In this document: positions 52,662-61,970 of the stretch, piece after piece
How the letters are laid out: each line of letters starts with the position of its first letter
How positions within the stretch are numbered: the first letter of the stretch is position 1
DNA from: Acidimangrovimonas pyrenivorans
GTDB lineage: Bacteria > Pseudomonadota > Alphaproteobacteria > Rhodobacterales > Rhodobacteraceae
Assembly (NCBI RefSeq): GCF_042643245.1
Contig: NZ_JBHRSK010000001.1
Coordinates: 62,001 to 126,000, forward strand
DNA: 64,000 nucleotides
Direction: 5' to 3'
Program-made: the position numbers and the translations under genes
The notes under the pieces: generated by a model
Database searches by the model: none
Seen by the model: only the letters and a program-made list of their open reading frames with translations
What the model was told of the DNA's origin: nothing

Positions 52662-53448
52662 TCCGTTCCTGATCCGCGCCGCCCTCGCCGGGCTCGGCCT
52701 GGCGCTGGCCGCCGGACCGCTGGGCTGCTTCGTCGTCTGGCGCCGGATGGCGTTCTTCGGCGACGCCACCGCCCATGCCGCCATCCTCGGCGTCGCCCTG
52801 GCGCTCGGCTTCTCGGTCTCGATCTTCGCCGGCACGCTTGGCGTCGCGCTGCTGATGGCGCTGACCGTCTCAACCCTCGCCGGCCGCGGCTGGGCGATGG
52901 ACACGACCCTGGGCGTGCTGGCCCATTCCGCGCTCGCCTTCGGCCTGGTCGCGATCAGCTTCGTGCCCGGCGTCCGCGTCGACCTGCAGGCCTACCTGTT
53001 CGGCGACATCCTCGCCGTCAGCTGGCGCGACCTGTCCTTCATCTGGGGCGGCGCGGCGCTGGTGCTGGCCGGGCTCGCCTGGCGCTGGTCGGGCCTGCTG
53101 ACCGCGACGCTGAGCGAAGACCTCGCCCAGGCCTCCGGCGTCGACCCCGCGCGCGAGCGGCTGGTGCTGACACTGGCGCTGGCGCTGGTGGTGGCGGTGG
53201 CGATCAAGGTGGTCGGGGCGCTGCTGATCGCGGCGATGCTGATCGTGCCCGCCGCCGCCGCCCGCGGCTTCGCCCGCACGCCCGAGGCGATGGCGGCGCT
53301 GGCGACCGCCATCGCCGCCGCCGCCGCGCTGGCCGGGCTCTGGGCCTCGCTGACCTTCGACACCCCCGCCGGCCCCTCGATCGTCGTCGCCGCCGCGGTC
53401 GCCTTCACCCTCTCGGCCAGCCTCGGCGGCATGCGTCGCAGCGGTTGA
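52654..53448 (+). CDS. znuB: Zinc ABC transporter permease ZnuB
   Basis: 264-residue ABC-3 family permease with eight or so membrane helices. GPLGCFVVWRRMAFFGDATAHAAILGVAL is the family signature; AIKVVGALLIAAMLIVPAAAARGFA is also typical. Overlaps the 3' end of znuC by 8 bases. Together with ZnuA and ZnuC forms the high-affinity zinc importer. Confidence 0.95.
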   Translation: MPDPFLIRAALAGLGLALAAGPLGCFVVWRRMAFFGDATAHAAILGVALALGFSVSIFAGTLGVALLMALTVSTLAGRGWAMDTTLGVLAHSALAFGLVAISFVPGVRVDLQAYLFGDILAVSWRDLSFIWGGAALVLAGLAWRWSGLLTATLSEDLAQASGVDPARERLVLTLALALVVAVAIKVVGALLIAAMLIVPAAAARGFARTPEAMAALATAIAAAAALAGLWASLTFDTPAGPSIVVAAAVAFTLSASLGGMRRSG

Positions 53449-53583
53449 GCGCGACCCCCTTCCGGCCCTCTTGCGGGAAGACAGCTGCGGGCGGGAGCGC
53501 GGCCCCTTCGCTCAACCTTGACGCGTTCACCTCGCATTAACTTCGCGCGCGCAACCTGTGAGTCGCGAATGAGGTGATCCAGG

Positions 53584-54834
53584 ATGGCCGAGGATTTGTT
53601 TTCTTCCCCCACACCCTTCACCCCACCCACCACGGAAGACGACAGGCTGTCCTGGCTGCGCCTCATTCGCTCCCGCCGGGTCGGGATCAGCACTTTCCAC
53701 CGCCTGCTGGCCGAACACGGCACGGCCCAGGCCGCGCTGGCGGCGCTTCCACAGGTTGCGCGCGCCGCCGGGGTGCCCGATTACGCCCCCTGCCCGGTCG
53801 CGGTTGCCACGGCCGAGATGGCGGCGGCACGGCGGGCCGGGGCGCGGATGCTGTGCTACGGCGCCCCGGGCTACCCGGGCACATTGGCCCAGCTGACCGA
53901 CGCGCCGCCGGTGCTCTGGGTGCTGGGCGATCCGGCGCTGCTGGCCCGGCCGATGGTGGCGCTGGTCGGCGCCCGCAACGCCTCGAGCCTGGGCACGCGG
54001 ATGGCGCGGCGCCTCGCCGCCGCACTGGGAGAGGCGGGTTTCGTCGTCGTCTCGGGCCTGGCCCGCGGCATCGACGCCGCCGCCCATGCCGCCGCGCTGG
54101 AGACCGGCACGGTCGCGGTGCAGGGCGGCGGGGTCGACGTGGTCTACCCGCAGGAACACGCGAAACTGGCCGGCGAGATCGCGGAACGCGGCTGCCGGCT
54201 CTCGGAGCAACCGATCGGCGCGGCGCCGCAGGCGCGGCATTTCCCGATGCGCAACCGGCTGGTCTCGGGCCTGGCCCGGGCGGTGGTCGTGGTCGAGGCG
54301 GCGGCGCGCTCGGGCAGCCTGATCACCGCCCGCAGCGCGCTCGACCAGGGGCGCGAGGTGCTGGCGGTGCCGGGCCATCCCTTCGACGCCCGCGCCGGCG
54401 GCTGCAACATGCTGATCCGCGACGGCGCCACCCTGGTGCGCGGCGCCGAGGACGTGATCGAGGCACTGGCCCCCGCCCCGCTGCTGCCCGAGCCGCGGCC
54501 GGCGGCAGAAACGCTTGAGGCGGAACAGGAAGCCGGTCCGGGCGCGCCCGACATGGCCGCCGACGCCCCCCCTGCCCCCAGGCCGCAAGCGAACGCCCCG
54601 CAAGCGAACGGGCCGCAGGCAAAGCCGCGCCGCGCCCCGAATCCCGCCCTGCGCGAGGTTGCCAGGCTGCACCGGGCGATCCTCGACCGGCTCGGCCCCA
54701 GCCCGGTGGCCGAGGACCAGTTGATCCGCGACCTGGAGCTGCCCGCCGCCCGGCTGACGCCCGAGATCCTCACCCTCGAACTGGAGGGCAAGCTGCAGCG
54801 TCAGCCCGGCGGCTTGCTGTCGCGCCCCGAATGA
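53584..54834 (+). CDS. dprA: DNA processing protein DprA
   Basis: Loads RecA onto incoming single-stranded DNA in transformation. 416 residues. Rossmann domain with VGARNASSLGTRMARRLA (near 130), VVVSGLARGIDAAAHAAALETGTVAV, GGGVDVVYPQEH, and NRLVSGLARAVVVVEAAARSGSLITA, all strong. An Ala/Pro/Gln-rich linker of about 60 residues (with short DNA repeats PQANAPQANGPQ) leads to a C-terminal winged helix. Upstream is a long Pro-rich N terminus. Its neighbour is topA, the common dprA-topA order. Confidence 0.95.
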   Translation: MAEDLFSSPTPFTPPTTEDDRLSWLRLIRSRRVGISTFHRLLAEHGTAQAALAALPQVARAAGVPDYAPCPVAVATAEMAAARRAGARMLCYGAPGYPGTLAQLTDAPPVLWVLGDPALLARPMVALVGARNASSLGTRMARRLAAALGEAGFVVVSGLARGIDAAAHAAALETGTVAVQGGGVDVVYPQEHAKLAGEIAERGCRLSEQPIGAAPQARHFPMRNRLVSGLARAVVVVEAAARSGSLITARSALDQGREVLAVPGHPFDARAGGCNMLIRDGATLVRGAEDVIEALAPAPLLPEPRPAAETLEAEQEAGPGAPDMAADAPPAPRPQANAPQANGPQAKPRRAPNPALREVARLHRAILDRLGPSPVAEDQLIRDLELPAARLTPEILTLELEGKLQRQPGGLLSRPE

Positions 54835-54968
54835 GGCTGCTCGTCCGCGCCCGTCCGCGCCCCTCCGCGCCATGTCCCGGGCGCGGCGGATGGGCGGCCG
54901 CACGCCGCGATTCCGGACGATTCGAGCCGCGGCAACGCCCCTCTGCCTGCCCTGCGGCATAGCCTCCA

Positions 54969-54998
54969 TTGACATTCCCAGCCCTTCGTCCCCATCTT
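54969..54998 (+). promoter_or_regulatory. Possible topA promoter
   Basis: TTGACA (54969-54974) and CATCTT (54993-54998) spaced by 18, in the 200-base gap between dprA and topA. Perfect -35, weak -10. Confidence 0.4.
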
Positions 54999-55035
54999 GC
55001 GCCGCCCGCCGCCGGGTCATCGCAAAGAGGTTTTC

Positions 55036-57753
55036 ATGGCAGTCGTCGTCGTCGAGTCCCCAGCCAAAGCCAAGACAATCAACAAGTATCTGGGCTCCGA
55101 CTACACGGTTCTCGCCTCTTACGGCCACGTCCGCGATCTGCCGCCGAAGGACGGCTCGGTCGATCCCGAGCACGATTTCGCGATGAAATGGGAGGTGGCG
55201 AGCGACAGCAAGAAACACATCCGCGCGATCACCGAGGCGCTGAAGGACGACGACACGCTGATCCTCGCCACCGACCCCGACCGCGAGGGCGAGGCGATCT
55301 CGTGGCACCTGGAACAGGCGCTGGAGAAGAAGCTCAAGGGCAAGAATGTCAGCCGGGTGACCTTCAACGCGATCACCAAGGCGGCGATCCAGGAGGCGAT
55401 GAAGCACCCGCGCCAGGTCGACGACGCGCTGGTCGAGGCCTACCTGGCGCGGCGCGCGCTCGACTACCTCGTCGGCTTCAACCTGTCGCCGGTGCTGTGG
55501 CGCAAGCTGCCCGGGGCGAAATCCGCCGGCCGGGTGCAATCGGTCTGCCTGCGCCTGATCGTCGAGCGCGAGATGGAGATCGAGGCGTTCCAGCCCCGCG
55601 AATACTGGAGCGTCGCCGCCCGCCTGACCACGCCGCGCGGCCAGGACTACGAGGCCCGGCTGACCGTTCTGGCCGGCAAGAAGCTGGAACGCTACGACAT
55701 CGCCACCGCCGAGGCGGCGGAACTGGCCGTCCACGCCGTCACCTCGCGCGCGCTGACCGTGCAGTCGGTCGAGGCCAAGCCGGCGGCGCGCAACCCCTCC
55801 GCCCCGTTCATGACCTCGACGCTGCAGCAGGAAGCCAGCCGCAAGTTCGGAATGGGCGCCCGGGCGACGATGAGCGCGGCGCAGCGGCTCTACGAGGCCG
55901 GGCACATCACCTATATGCGGACCGACGGCATCGACATGGCGCCCGAGGCGGTGATGGCGGCGCGCGACGCGATCAAGGACCGCTTCGGCGCGGCCTACGT
56001 CCCCGACAGCCCGCGGATGTACAAGAACAAGGCCAAGAACGCGCAGGAGGCGCACGAATGCATCCGGCCGACCGACATGTCGGCGGCGCCGGACAAGCTG
56101 CGCATCGCCGATGCCGACCAGCGCAAGCTCTACGACCTGATCTGGAAGCGCACCATCGCCAGCCAGATGGCGGCGGCGCGGCTGGAACGGACCACGGTCG
56201 AGATCGGCAGCGCCGACGGCCAGGTCGGGCTGCGGGCGACGGGCCAGGTGGTGCTGTTCGACGGCTTCCTCAAGGTCTACGAGGAAGGCCGCGACGATGA
56301 CGGCGACGAGGACAGCGCCCGCCTGCCGCAGATCATGGAGGGCGAGGCTGCGGGCTTCGCCGCCGGCGCGCTCGAGGACCAGTTCGCCAAGGCGGCCAGC
56401 ACCGACGATTCGGTGATCGAGGAGGCCGCGCCGGGGCAGATGCGCCGGGCCAAGGGCGCGATCCTCGACGGCAAGGGCGCGGTGCTGGGCGCCCAGCATT
56501 TCACCCAGCCGCCGCCGCGCTATACCGAGGCGACGCTGGTCAAGCGGATGGAAGAGCTCGGCATCGGCCGGCCCTCGACCTATGCCAGCATCGTCACCAC
56601 GATCCAGAACCGCGAATATGTCCGCAAGGACAAGGGCCGGCTGATCCCCGAAGACAAGGGCCGGCTGGTCACCGCCTTCCTGTCGAACTACTTCCGCCGC
56701 TATGTCGAATACGACTTCACCGCCGGGCTGGAGGAACAGCTCGACGACGTCTCGGCCGGCGAGCGCGACTACAAGGAAGTGCTGGCCCGGTTCTGGCGCG
56801 ATTTCTCGGCCGCGATCGCCGAAACCTCGGAGCTGCGCATCGGCGAGGTGCTGGACAAGATCGACGAGGTCCTGGCGCCGCATCTCTACCCGCCGCGCCC
56901 CGACGGCTCCGACCCGCGCATCTGCCCGCTTTGCGGCGAGGGCCGGCTGCACCTGAAGACGGCGCGCTCGGGCGGCGCCTTCATCGGCTGCGGCAACTAT
57001 CCCGAATGTCGCTATACCCGTCCGCTCTCGGCCCCCGGCGGCGAGGACGGCGCGGCGCTGGCGATGGACGGCAAGGTCCTTGGCCATGACGAGAATGGCG
57101 AGCCGATCAGCCTGCGCAATGGTCGCTTCGGCCCTTACGTCCAGCGCGGCGAGGCGACCGAGGAGCAACCCAAACCGCCGCGCGCCAGCCTGCCCAAGGG
57201 CTGGTCCCCTGCCGACATGGACCTGGAAAAGGCGCTGATGCTGCTCAGCCTGCCGCGCCCGATCGGGCCGCATCCCGACGACGGCGAGCCGGTCGAGGCC
57301 GGCATCGGCCGCTATGGACCTTACGTCAAGCACAACCGCACCTATGCCAACCTGCCCGAGGTCGACGAGGTCTTCACCATCGGCATGAACCGGGCGGTCG
57401 AGCTGATCGCCGAGAAGGCCAGCCGCGGCCGGGGCCGCGCCGCCGCCGAGCCGATCAAGGAGCTGGGCGAGCATCCCGATGGCGGGGTGATCCAGGTGAT
57501 GCCGGGCCGCTACGGGCCTTACGTGAAGTGGGAGAAGGTCAACGCCACCCTGCCGAAGGACATCGAGCCCGAGGCCGTGACCTATGAAGAAGCGGTGACG
57601 CTGGTCAACGAGAAGGCGGCCAAGGGCGGCAAGCGCAAGGCAGCCGCCAAGAAGACCCCCGCCAAGGCGAAGACGACCAAGGCAAAGACGGCGGCAAAGA
57701 CCACCAAGGCCAAGACCACGAAGGCGAAGGCGGCGGCGAAAGACGCCGAGTAG
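55036..57753 (+). CDS. topA: DNA topoisomerase I
   Basis: Type IA enzyme relaxing negative supercoils; 905 residues. Toprim VVVESPAKAKTINKYL with catalytic Glu and DPDREGEAISWHL; nucleophile Tyr near 293 in ITYMRTDGIDMAPE; then GIGRPSTYASIV and RYVEYDFTAGLEEQLD. One four-Cys zinc ribbon (CPLCGEGRL to CGNYPEC, about 634-665) is followed by three GRFGPYV/GRYGPYVK type C-terminal repeats and a lysine/alanine/threonine-rich tail (about 860-905) typical of alphaproteobacterial TopA, which likely binds DNA. ATG has AAGAGG upstream. Confidence 0.97.
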   Translation: MAVVVVESPAKAKTINKYLGSDYTVLASYGHVRDLPPKDGSVDPEHDFAMKWEVASDSKKHIRAITEALKDDDTLILATDPDREGEAISWHLEQALEKKLKGKNVSRVTFNAITKAAIQEAMKHPRQVDDALVEAYLARRALDYLVGFNLSPVLWRKLPGAKSAGRVQSVCLRLIVEREMEIEAFQPREYWSVAARLTTPRGQDYEARLTVLAGKKLERYDIATAEAAELAVHAVTSRALTVQSVEAKPAARNPSAPFMTSTLQQEASRKFGMGARATMSAAQRLYEAGHITYMRTDGIDMAPEAVMAARDAIKDRFGAAYVPDSPRMYKNKAKNAQEAHECIRPTDMSAAPDKLRIADADQRKLYDLIWKRTIASQMAAARLERTTVEIGSADGQVGLRATGQVVLFDGFLKVYEEGRDDDGDEDSARLPQIMEGEAAGFAAGALEDQFAKAASTDDSVIEEAAPGQMRRAKGAILDGKGAVLGAQHFTQPPPRYTEATLVKRMEELGIGRPSTYASIVTTIQNREYVRKDKGRLIPEDKGRLVTAFLSNYFRRYVEYDFTAGLEEQLDDVSAGERDYKEVLARFWRDFSAAIAETSELRIGEVLDKIDEVLAPHLYPPRPDGSDPRICPLCGEGRLHLKTARSGGAFIGCGNYPECRYTRPLSAPGGEDGAALAMDGKVLGHDENGEPISLRNGRFGPYVQRGEATEEQPKPPRASLPKGWSPADMDLEKALMLLSLPRPIGPHPDDGEPVEAGIGRYGPYVKHNRTYANLPEVDEVFTIGMNRAVELIAEKASRGRGRAAAEPIKELGEHPDGGVIQVMPGRYGPYVKWEKVNATLPKDIEPEAVTYEEAVTLVNEKAAKGGKRKAAAKKTPAKAKTTKAKTAAKTTKAKTTKAKAAAKDAE

Positions 57754-57766
57754 CGGCCAAAGCAAA

Positions 57767-57794
57767 GGGCGGCGGCAGTCTCCTGCCCCCGCCC
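57767..57794. terminator. Hairpin terminator between topA and FadL-type gene
   Basis: GGGCGGCGGCAG (57767-57778), loop TCTC, CTGCCCCCGCCC (57783-57794): 12-base stem with one mismatch. A run AAAGCAAA precedes it, so it suits the minus-strand gene better than topA. Confidence 0.55.
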
Positions 57795-57812
57795 CTGCCG
57801 GTTCTCACAGGA

Positions 57813-59120
57813 TCAGAACTTGCGGGTCCAGCCCACCGAGGCGCTGAACTGGTGCATGTCGATGGTCACGCTGCTGCCCGGTGTCGGGCCCGACGGCGTG
57901 ATCTCCTGCCCGGTGACGCTCACCGGCGGCACGTAGACCACCGAGAAATCGACGCTGTCGCGCTTGGTCATCTGGTAGGTGCCGCCGAGCGAGAAGTGGT
58001 TGGTCACCACGCCGGGGGCGAGGATGTTCAGCGTCACGTCCTCGGGTCCGATCGGGTTGCTCGAATGGGCATAGCCGACGCGCCAGGTCATCTTGTCGCT
58101 CGCCTTCCAGACCGCGCCCAGCTTGAAGACGTTGACGTCATCCCAGCCGAAGCCCGGCCCGTTGGCCCCGCCCAGCGGGTTGGCGCCATTGGGGAACGGG
58201 TTCGAGACCGCCGGCACGCCGGAATAGAAGATGCGCTGGACATCGGCCATCAGGGTCACGCTCGGCGTCGCCTTGTAGGCCAGACCGATGGTGGCCGAGG
58301 CCGGGATGTCGAAGCTGCCGCCGCCGGCGAACAGGCCGGCATACTTGTCGAAGCTCGACATCTTCATCTTGGTCTGGGCCGCGACGCCGACGCTCAGCAC
58401 CGGCGAAACCTCGACCTGGATACCGCCGCGCAGACCGTAGCCGAGCGAGTAGGAATAGCCGTTATTGGTCAGGTTGCTCGGACTGGCCGACAGGCCCGTG
58501 AAGGCGCCCAGCCCCCAGGCCTTGAACGCCTGGCCCGCGATGGTCGGCGCGATACCGAAGGAGACGTTGCCGACCTTCTGGGCATAGGTGAAGGACAGGA
58601 ACAGCTGGTTCAGGTCGACCCCGGCCTGCCCGCCGCAGAAGGCGCCGTAATTCATGCCGGGCGGGGCCGCGGCGACACAGCCCGGAGAGCTGTTCAGCAC
58701 CAGCGGATAGGAGGTGTTCATCCCGCCATTGCCGTAGGCGGCGAAGTTCAGCACCGCGCCGTTGGCCAGCGGCATGTTGTAGGCGAAGTTCGGGACCGCG
58801 AAACCGTTATGCCCGCTGCGCAGCGATCCCGGCGCGACGAACCCGGTGCCACTGGCATTGTAGCCGCGATAGGGCATGAACAGCTGCAGCCCCAGCGACA
58901 TCTCGCGCCCCATGCCGGCCACTGCGGCGGGGTTGATCGTCGAGGCCATCGCGTTGCTGCCCTCGGCGGCGACGCCCGCGCCGCCCTGGCCGCGCTGCAC
59001 CGGGCCGAAGCCGAGCGCGAAATACCCTTCCGTCGCCTGTGCCGGAACCGCAAGAAGCCCCAGCGCCGACGCAACCGCCGCGCTCCGAAGCACAAGACGG
59101 GCCTTGTCAAATTGCATCAT
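57813..59120 (-). CDS. FadL/TodX-type outer-membrane transport protein
   Basis: Outer-membrane beta-barrel that moves hydrophobic molecules; 435 residues. Signal peptide about 1-29 (ALGLLAVPAQA-TEG), then the N-terminal plug motif GVAAEGSNAMASTINPAAVAGM (NPA motif of FadL) and FNLSKTRVDSVD-like ends (MTKRDSVDFSVVYVPP, FSASVGWTRKF with the C-terminal Phe). Start ATG 59120 has GGAGGAACG; two adjacent ATGs make the choice small. Ligand could be fatty acids or aromatics. A perfect 20-base palindrome lies 128 bases upstream. Confidence 0.88.
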   Translation of the reverse strand: MMQFDKARLVLRSAAVASALGLLAVPAQATEGYFALGFGPVQRGQGGAGVAAEGSNAMASTINPAAVAGMGREMSLGLQLFMPYRGYNASGTGFVAPGSLRSGHNGFAVPNFAYNMPLANGAVLNFAAYGNGGMNTSYPLVLNSSPGCVAAAPPGMNYGAFCGGQAGVDLNQLFLSFTYAQKVGNVSFGIAPTIAGQAFKAWGLGAFTGLSASPSNLTNNGYSYSLGYGLRGGIQVEVSPVLSVGVAAQTKMKMSSFDKYAGLFAGGGSFDIPASATIGLAYKATPSVTLMADVQRIFYSGVPAVSNPFPNGANPLGGANGPGFGWDDVNVFKLGAVWKASDKMTWRVGYAHSSNPIGPEDVTLNILAPGVVTNHFSLGGTYQMTKRDSVDFSVVYVPPVSVTGQEITPSGPTPGSSVTIDMHQFSASVGWTRKF

Positions 59121-59465
59121 CGTTCCTCCCATTTCGCCTGCGTCGGAGGCCCGAACATCCGCATCCGCGTCAGCCCCTCCTCCCGGACCTCCGCCGCAGA
59201 ATATTGATGCGCCTGAAAGCCCCTGCGCCGCAAGAATCATGCTTGCATAGGAATTTCTGAATTCCTAATGGAATCTTCGTAATCTCCAGGTTGAGCGTGG
59301 CAAATGCGCCGCGCCCCGCGCAAGTGCTTTCCCGCAAGCCCGAGGACATCGCCCCGGCGCTGTGCCCGCGCGGCCTCGAACGCAGGCGGCAAGGGCGTCC
59401 GGCAGGCCGACTAATCGCCGCATCGCCCCTTTCTGCGGCGCGTTTCCATCGCTATATGCCTGCCC
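59121..59465. other. Divergent gene-free region between the FadL-type gene and rimO
   Basis: 345 bases holding both promoters. Contains the palindrome at 59248-59267 within an AT-rich patch (about 59232-59280). No small gene is supported. Confidence 0.6.
59248..59267. promoter_or_regulatory. Perfect 20-base palindromic operator candidate
   Basis: TAGGAATT-TCTG-AATTCCTA, 8-base arms around a 4-base spacer, in an AT-rich island 128 bases before the FadL-type start. Typical of a TetR- or MarR-family binding site controlling a transport gene. No regulator gene of that sort is adjacent. Confidence 0.5.
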
Positions 59466-60860
59466 ATGTCCCAGAACCCGCCCGACCTGCGCCCCGACCT
59501 CGCCCACGCTCGTCTTACCCAGGAGACGCCGCGCCCCGGCCAGCCGACCATCGGCATGGTCAGCCTCGGCTGCCCCAAGGCGCTGGTCGACAGCGAGCGC
59601 ATCCTGACCCGGCTGCGGGCCGAGGGCTACGCCATCAGCCCCGACTACCACGGTGCCGAGGCGGTGATCGTCAACACCTGCGGCTTCCTCGACAGCGCCA
59701 AGGCGGAAAGCCTGGAAGCGATCGGCGAGGCGCTGCGCGAGAACGGCAAGGTGATCGTCACCGGCTGCCTCGGGGCCGAGCCCGACTATATCACCGGCGC
59801 CCATCCCAGGGTGCTGGCGGTGACGGGGCCGCATCAATACGAGCAGGTGCTGGACGCGGTCCATGCCGCCGTGCCGCCGGCCCCCGATCCGTTCATCGAC
59901 CTGCTGCCGGCCGCGGGCGTGTCGCTGACCCCGCGCCACTACAGCTATCTCAAGATCTCGGAAGGCTGTAACCACCACTGCAAGTTCTGCATCATCCCAG
60001 ACATGCGCGGCCGGCTGGTCAGCCGTCCCGCCCATGCCGTGCTGCGCGAGGCCGAGAAGCTGGTCGAGGCCGGGGTCAAGGAACTGCTGGTGATCAGCCA
60101 GGACACCTCGGCCTATGGCGTCGACATCAGGCACGCCGAGGACCGCGGCCATCGCGCCCATATCACCGACCTCGCCCGCGACCTGGGCAGCCTCGGCGCC
60201 TGGGTGCGGCTGCACTACGTCTACCCCTACCCCCATGTTCGCCATCTGATCCCGCTGATGGCCACCAATTCTGACTCGGGGGGCTTGATCCTGCCCTATC
60301 TCGACATCCCGTTCCAGCACGCCCATCCCGAGACGCTGAAGCGCATGGCGCGGCCGGCAGCGGCGGCGAAGACCCTGGACGAGATCGCCGCCTGGCGCCG
60401 GGACTGTCCGGACATCACCCTGCGCTCGACTTTCATCGTCGGCTATCCGGGCGAGACCGAGGCCGAATTCCAGACCCTGCTCGACTGGCTCGACGAGGCC
60501 CAGCTCGACCGTGTCGGCTGCTTCCAATACGAGAACGTCGCCGGCGCCCGCGCCAACGACCTGCCCGACCACGTGCCGGAAGAGGTCAAGCAGGAGCGTT
60601 GGGAACGGTTCATGGAGAAGGCACAGGCGATTTCCGAGGCCAAGCTGGCGGCCAAGGTCGGCCAGCGGCTCGAGGTGATCGTCGATGCCGTCGACGAAGA
60701 GGGCGCGACCTGCCGGACCAAGGCCGACGCGCCCGAGATCGACGGCAACCTGTTCATCGACGAGGGCTTCGAGGGGCTGGCTCCGGGCGAGATCGTCACC
60801 GTCGAGGTCGACGAGGCCGGGGAGTATGACCTGTGGGGCCGGTTGCCGGCCAAGCCGTGA
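59466..60860 (+). CDS. rimO: Ribosomal protein S12 methylthiotransferase
   Basis: Radical SAM enzyme adding a methylthio group to S12 Asp88. 464 residues. N-terminal MTTase domain GMVSLGCPKALVDSERIL (first cluster Cys), radical-SAM motif SEGCNHHCKFCIIPDMRGRLVSR (CxxxCxxC), FIVGYPGETEAEFQTLL, and TRAM domain near the C terminus (about 390-460). All six cluster cysteines appear present. A short extra N-terminal stretch of about 30 residues. Confidence 0.96.
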   Translation: MSQNPPDLRPDLAHARLTQETPRPGQPTIGMVSLGCPKALVDSERILTRLRAEGYAISPDYHGAEAVIVNTCGFLDSAKAESLEAIGEALRENGKVIVTGCLGAEPDYITGAHPRVLAVTGPHQYEQVLDAVHAAVPPAPDPFIDLLPAAGVSLTPRHYSYLKISEGCNHHCKFCIIPDMRGRLVSRPAHAVLREAEKLVEAGVKELLVISQDTSAYGVDIRHAEDRGHRAHITDLARDLGSLGAWVRLHYVYPYPHVRHLIPLMATNSDSGGLILPYLDIPFQHAHPETLKRMARPAAAAKTLDEIAAWRRDCPDITLRSTFIVGYPGETEAEFQTLLDWLDEAQLDRVGCFQYENVAGARANDLPDHVPEEVKQERWERFMEKAQAISEAKLAAKVGQRLEVIVDAVDEEGATCRTKADAPEIDGNLFIDEGFEGLAPGEIVTVEVDEAGEYDLWGRLPAKP

Positions 60861-60931
60861 CCGCGATCACTGGCCGGTGAACGGGCACGGCTTTGCTTGC
60901 CCCATCGGCTGTCCGGCGCTTAGCTGGGGCC

Positions 60932-61636
60932 ATGGCCCTCACCCCCTACATCCCCGATCGCCTCTGGCTGCAGCCCTACCCGATCCGCTATGCCGGCACC
61001 GGCTTCGACGCGCGGATGAGCGTGCTGCGGCTGAATTCCGGCGAGGTCATGCTGCATTCGCCCTGCGAGATCCCGCCGACGCTGGCCGAGGAGATCGCCG
61101 CCATCGGCCCCGTCGCCCATATCGTCGCGCCGGGCAATTACCATTACCTGCACGTGCCCTCGGCCCAGGCGGCGTTCCCGGAGGCGAAGACCTGGCTCTG
61201 CCCCGGGATCGAGACCAAGCGCCCGGATATCCGCCATGACGGGCTCTTGGGCGACTCCCCGCCGCCGGCCTGGGCGGACGAGGTCGAGCAGGTGCTGGTG
61301 CGCGGCAGCCGCTGGATGTGGGAGGTGGCGATGTATGACCGGGTCAGCCGGACCCTGCTGCTGGTCGACCTGATCGAGAACTTCACCGACGCCACGCCCC
61401 ATGCCAGCGCGATGCTGAAATTCTGGTTCAAATGGGTCTTCGGCATGTGGAACCGGCCCCGGCCGGCGCCGGAATACCGCATGGGCTGGCGCGACCGCGC
61501 CGCCGCCGCCGACAGCCTGGGCCGCATCCTCGACTGGCCGTTCGAGCGTATCGTGCTGTCGCATGGCGATCTGATCGAATCGGAGGCCCATGACCGGGCC
61601 AGGGCGGCCTGGCGGGGCGTTCTGGAACGGCCGTGA
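60932..61636 (+). CDS. DUF4336-domain protein
   Basis: 234 residues. YIPDRLWLQPYPIRYAGTGFDARMSVLRLNSGEVMLHSP, here abbreviated to its key parts (IPDRLW, MSVLRLNSGEVMLHSPCEIP), then IVAPGNYHYLHVPSAQAAFPEA and LSHGDLIES near the end: a metallo-beta-lactamase-like fold family without the standard HxHxDH motif (APGNYHYLHV stands in). Function unknown. Independent of rimO, 71 bases downstream. Confidence 0.85.
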   Translation: MALTPYIPDRLWLQPYPIRYAGTGFDARMSVLRLNSGEVMLHSPCEIPPTLAEEIAAIGPVAHIVAPGNYHYLHVPSAQAAFPEAKTWLCPGIETKRPDIRHDGLLGDSPPPAWADEVEQVLVRGSRWMWEVAMYDRVSRTLLLVDLIENFTDATPHASAMLKFWFKWVFGMWNRPRPAPEYRMGWRDRAAAADSLGRILDWPFERIVLSHGDLIESEAHDRARAAWRGVLERP

Positions 61637-61708
61637 GCAGCCGGGCGCCGCGCAACCGCCAGTGACGTAGCGTAATGCGGCACTTCACAAGCCCCTCACG
61701 CGAAAGGC

Positions 61709-61727
61709 ATTCGGCAGTTTGCCGAAT
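61709..61727. promoter_or_regulatory. Perfect 19-base inverted repeat
   Basis: ATTCGGCA-GTT-TGCCGAAT, 8-base arms. It lies 73 bases after the DUF4336 stop and 82 before the small ATG at 61809. The size and symmetry suit a dimeric repressor, but no regulator is known for it. Confidence 0.4.
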
Positions 61728-61808
61728 TCTCGTCAACGACTCGCCATTTCCTCGCCCCATTCGCCGCTCACCACACGCCCACAAGTTGTAACGAGTTTGT
61801 GGCAAGAT

Positions 61809-61970
61809 ATGCGTTTTACATTGATAATCCTGTTCATTCTCTTCGCGATGCTTCAGGCGCAATTCAGCGGACAGGAGGACGCGAAGGGCCCATTCGGCAC
61901 CGAGGCCCATGCCTCGCCCTCGCCGCCCGCCGCTCCGGCGGCTCACGAGGGGTTGATCGTGTCGAGATAG
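61809..61970 (+). CDS. Possible small membrane peptide, 53 residues
   Basis: MRFTLIILFILFAMLQAQFSG begins a single membrane helix and is followed by a Pro/Ala-rich polar tail. The ATG has a weak GGCAAGAT site. Its 3' end overlaps the IMPACT-family gene on the other strand by 28 bases, which lowers confidence. An inverted repeat CCACAA...TTGTGG (61781-61804 or so) and the 19-base palindrome lie upstream. No family recognised. Confidence 0.3.
   Translation: MRFTLIILFILFAMLQAQFSGQEDAKGPFGTEAHASPSPPAAPAAHEGLIVSR

Noticed and set aside
53527..57765. A 1412-codon open frame on the minus strand
   Set aside because: Antisense of dprA and topA; no recognisable domain.
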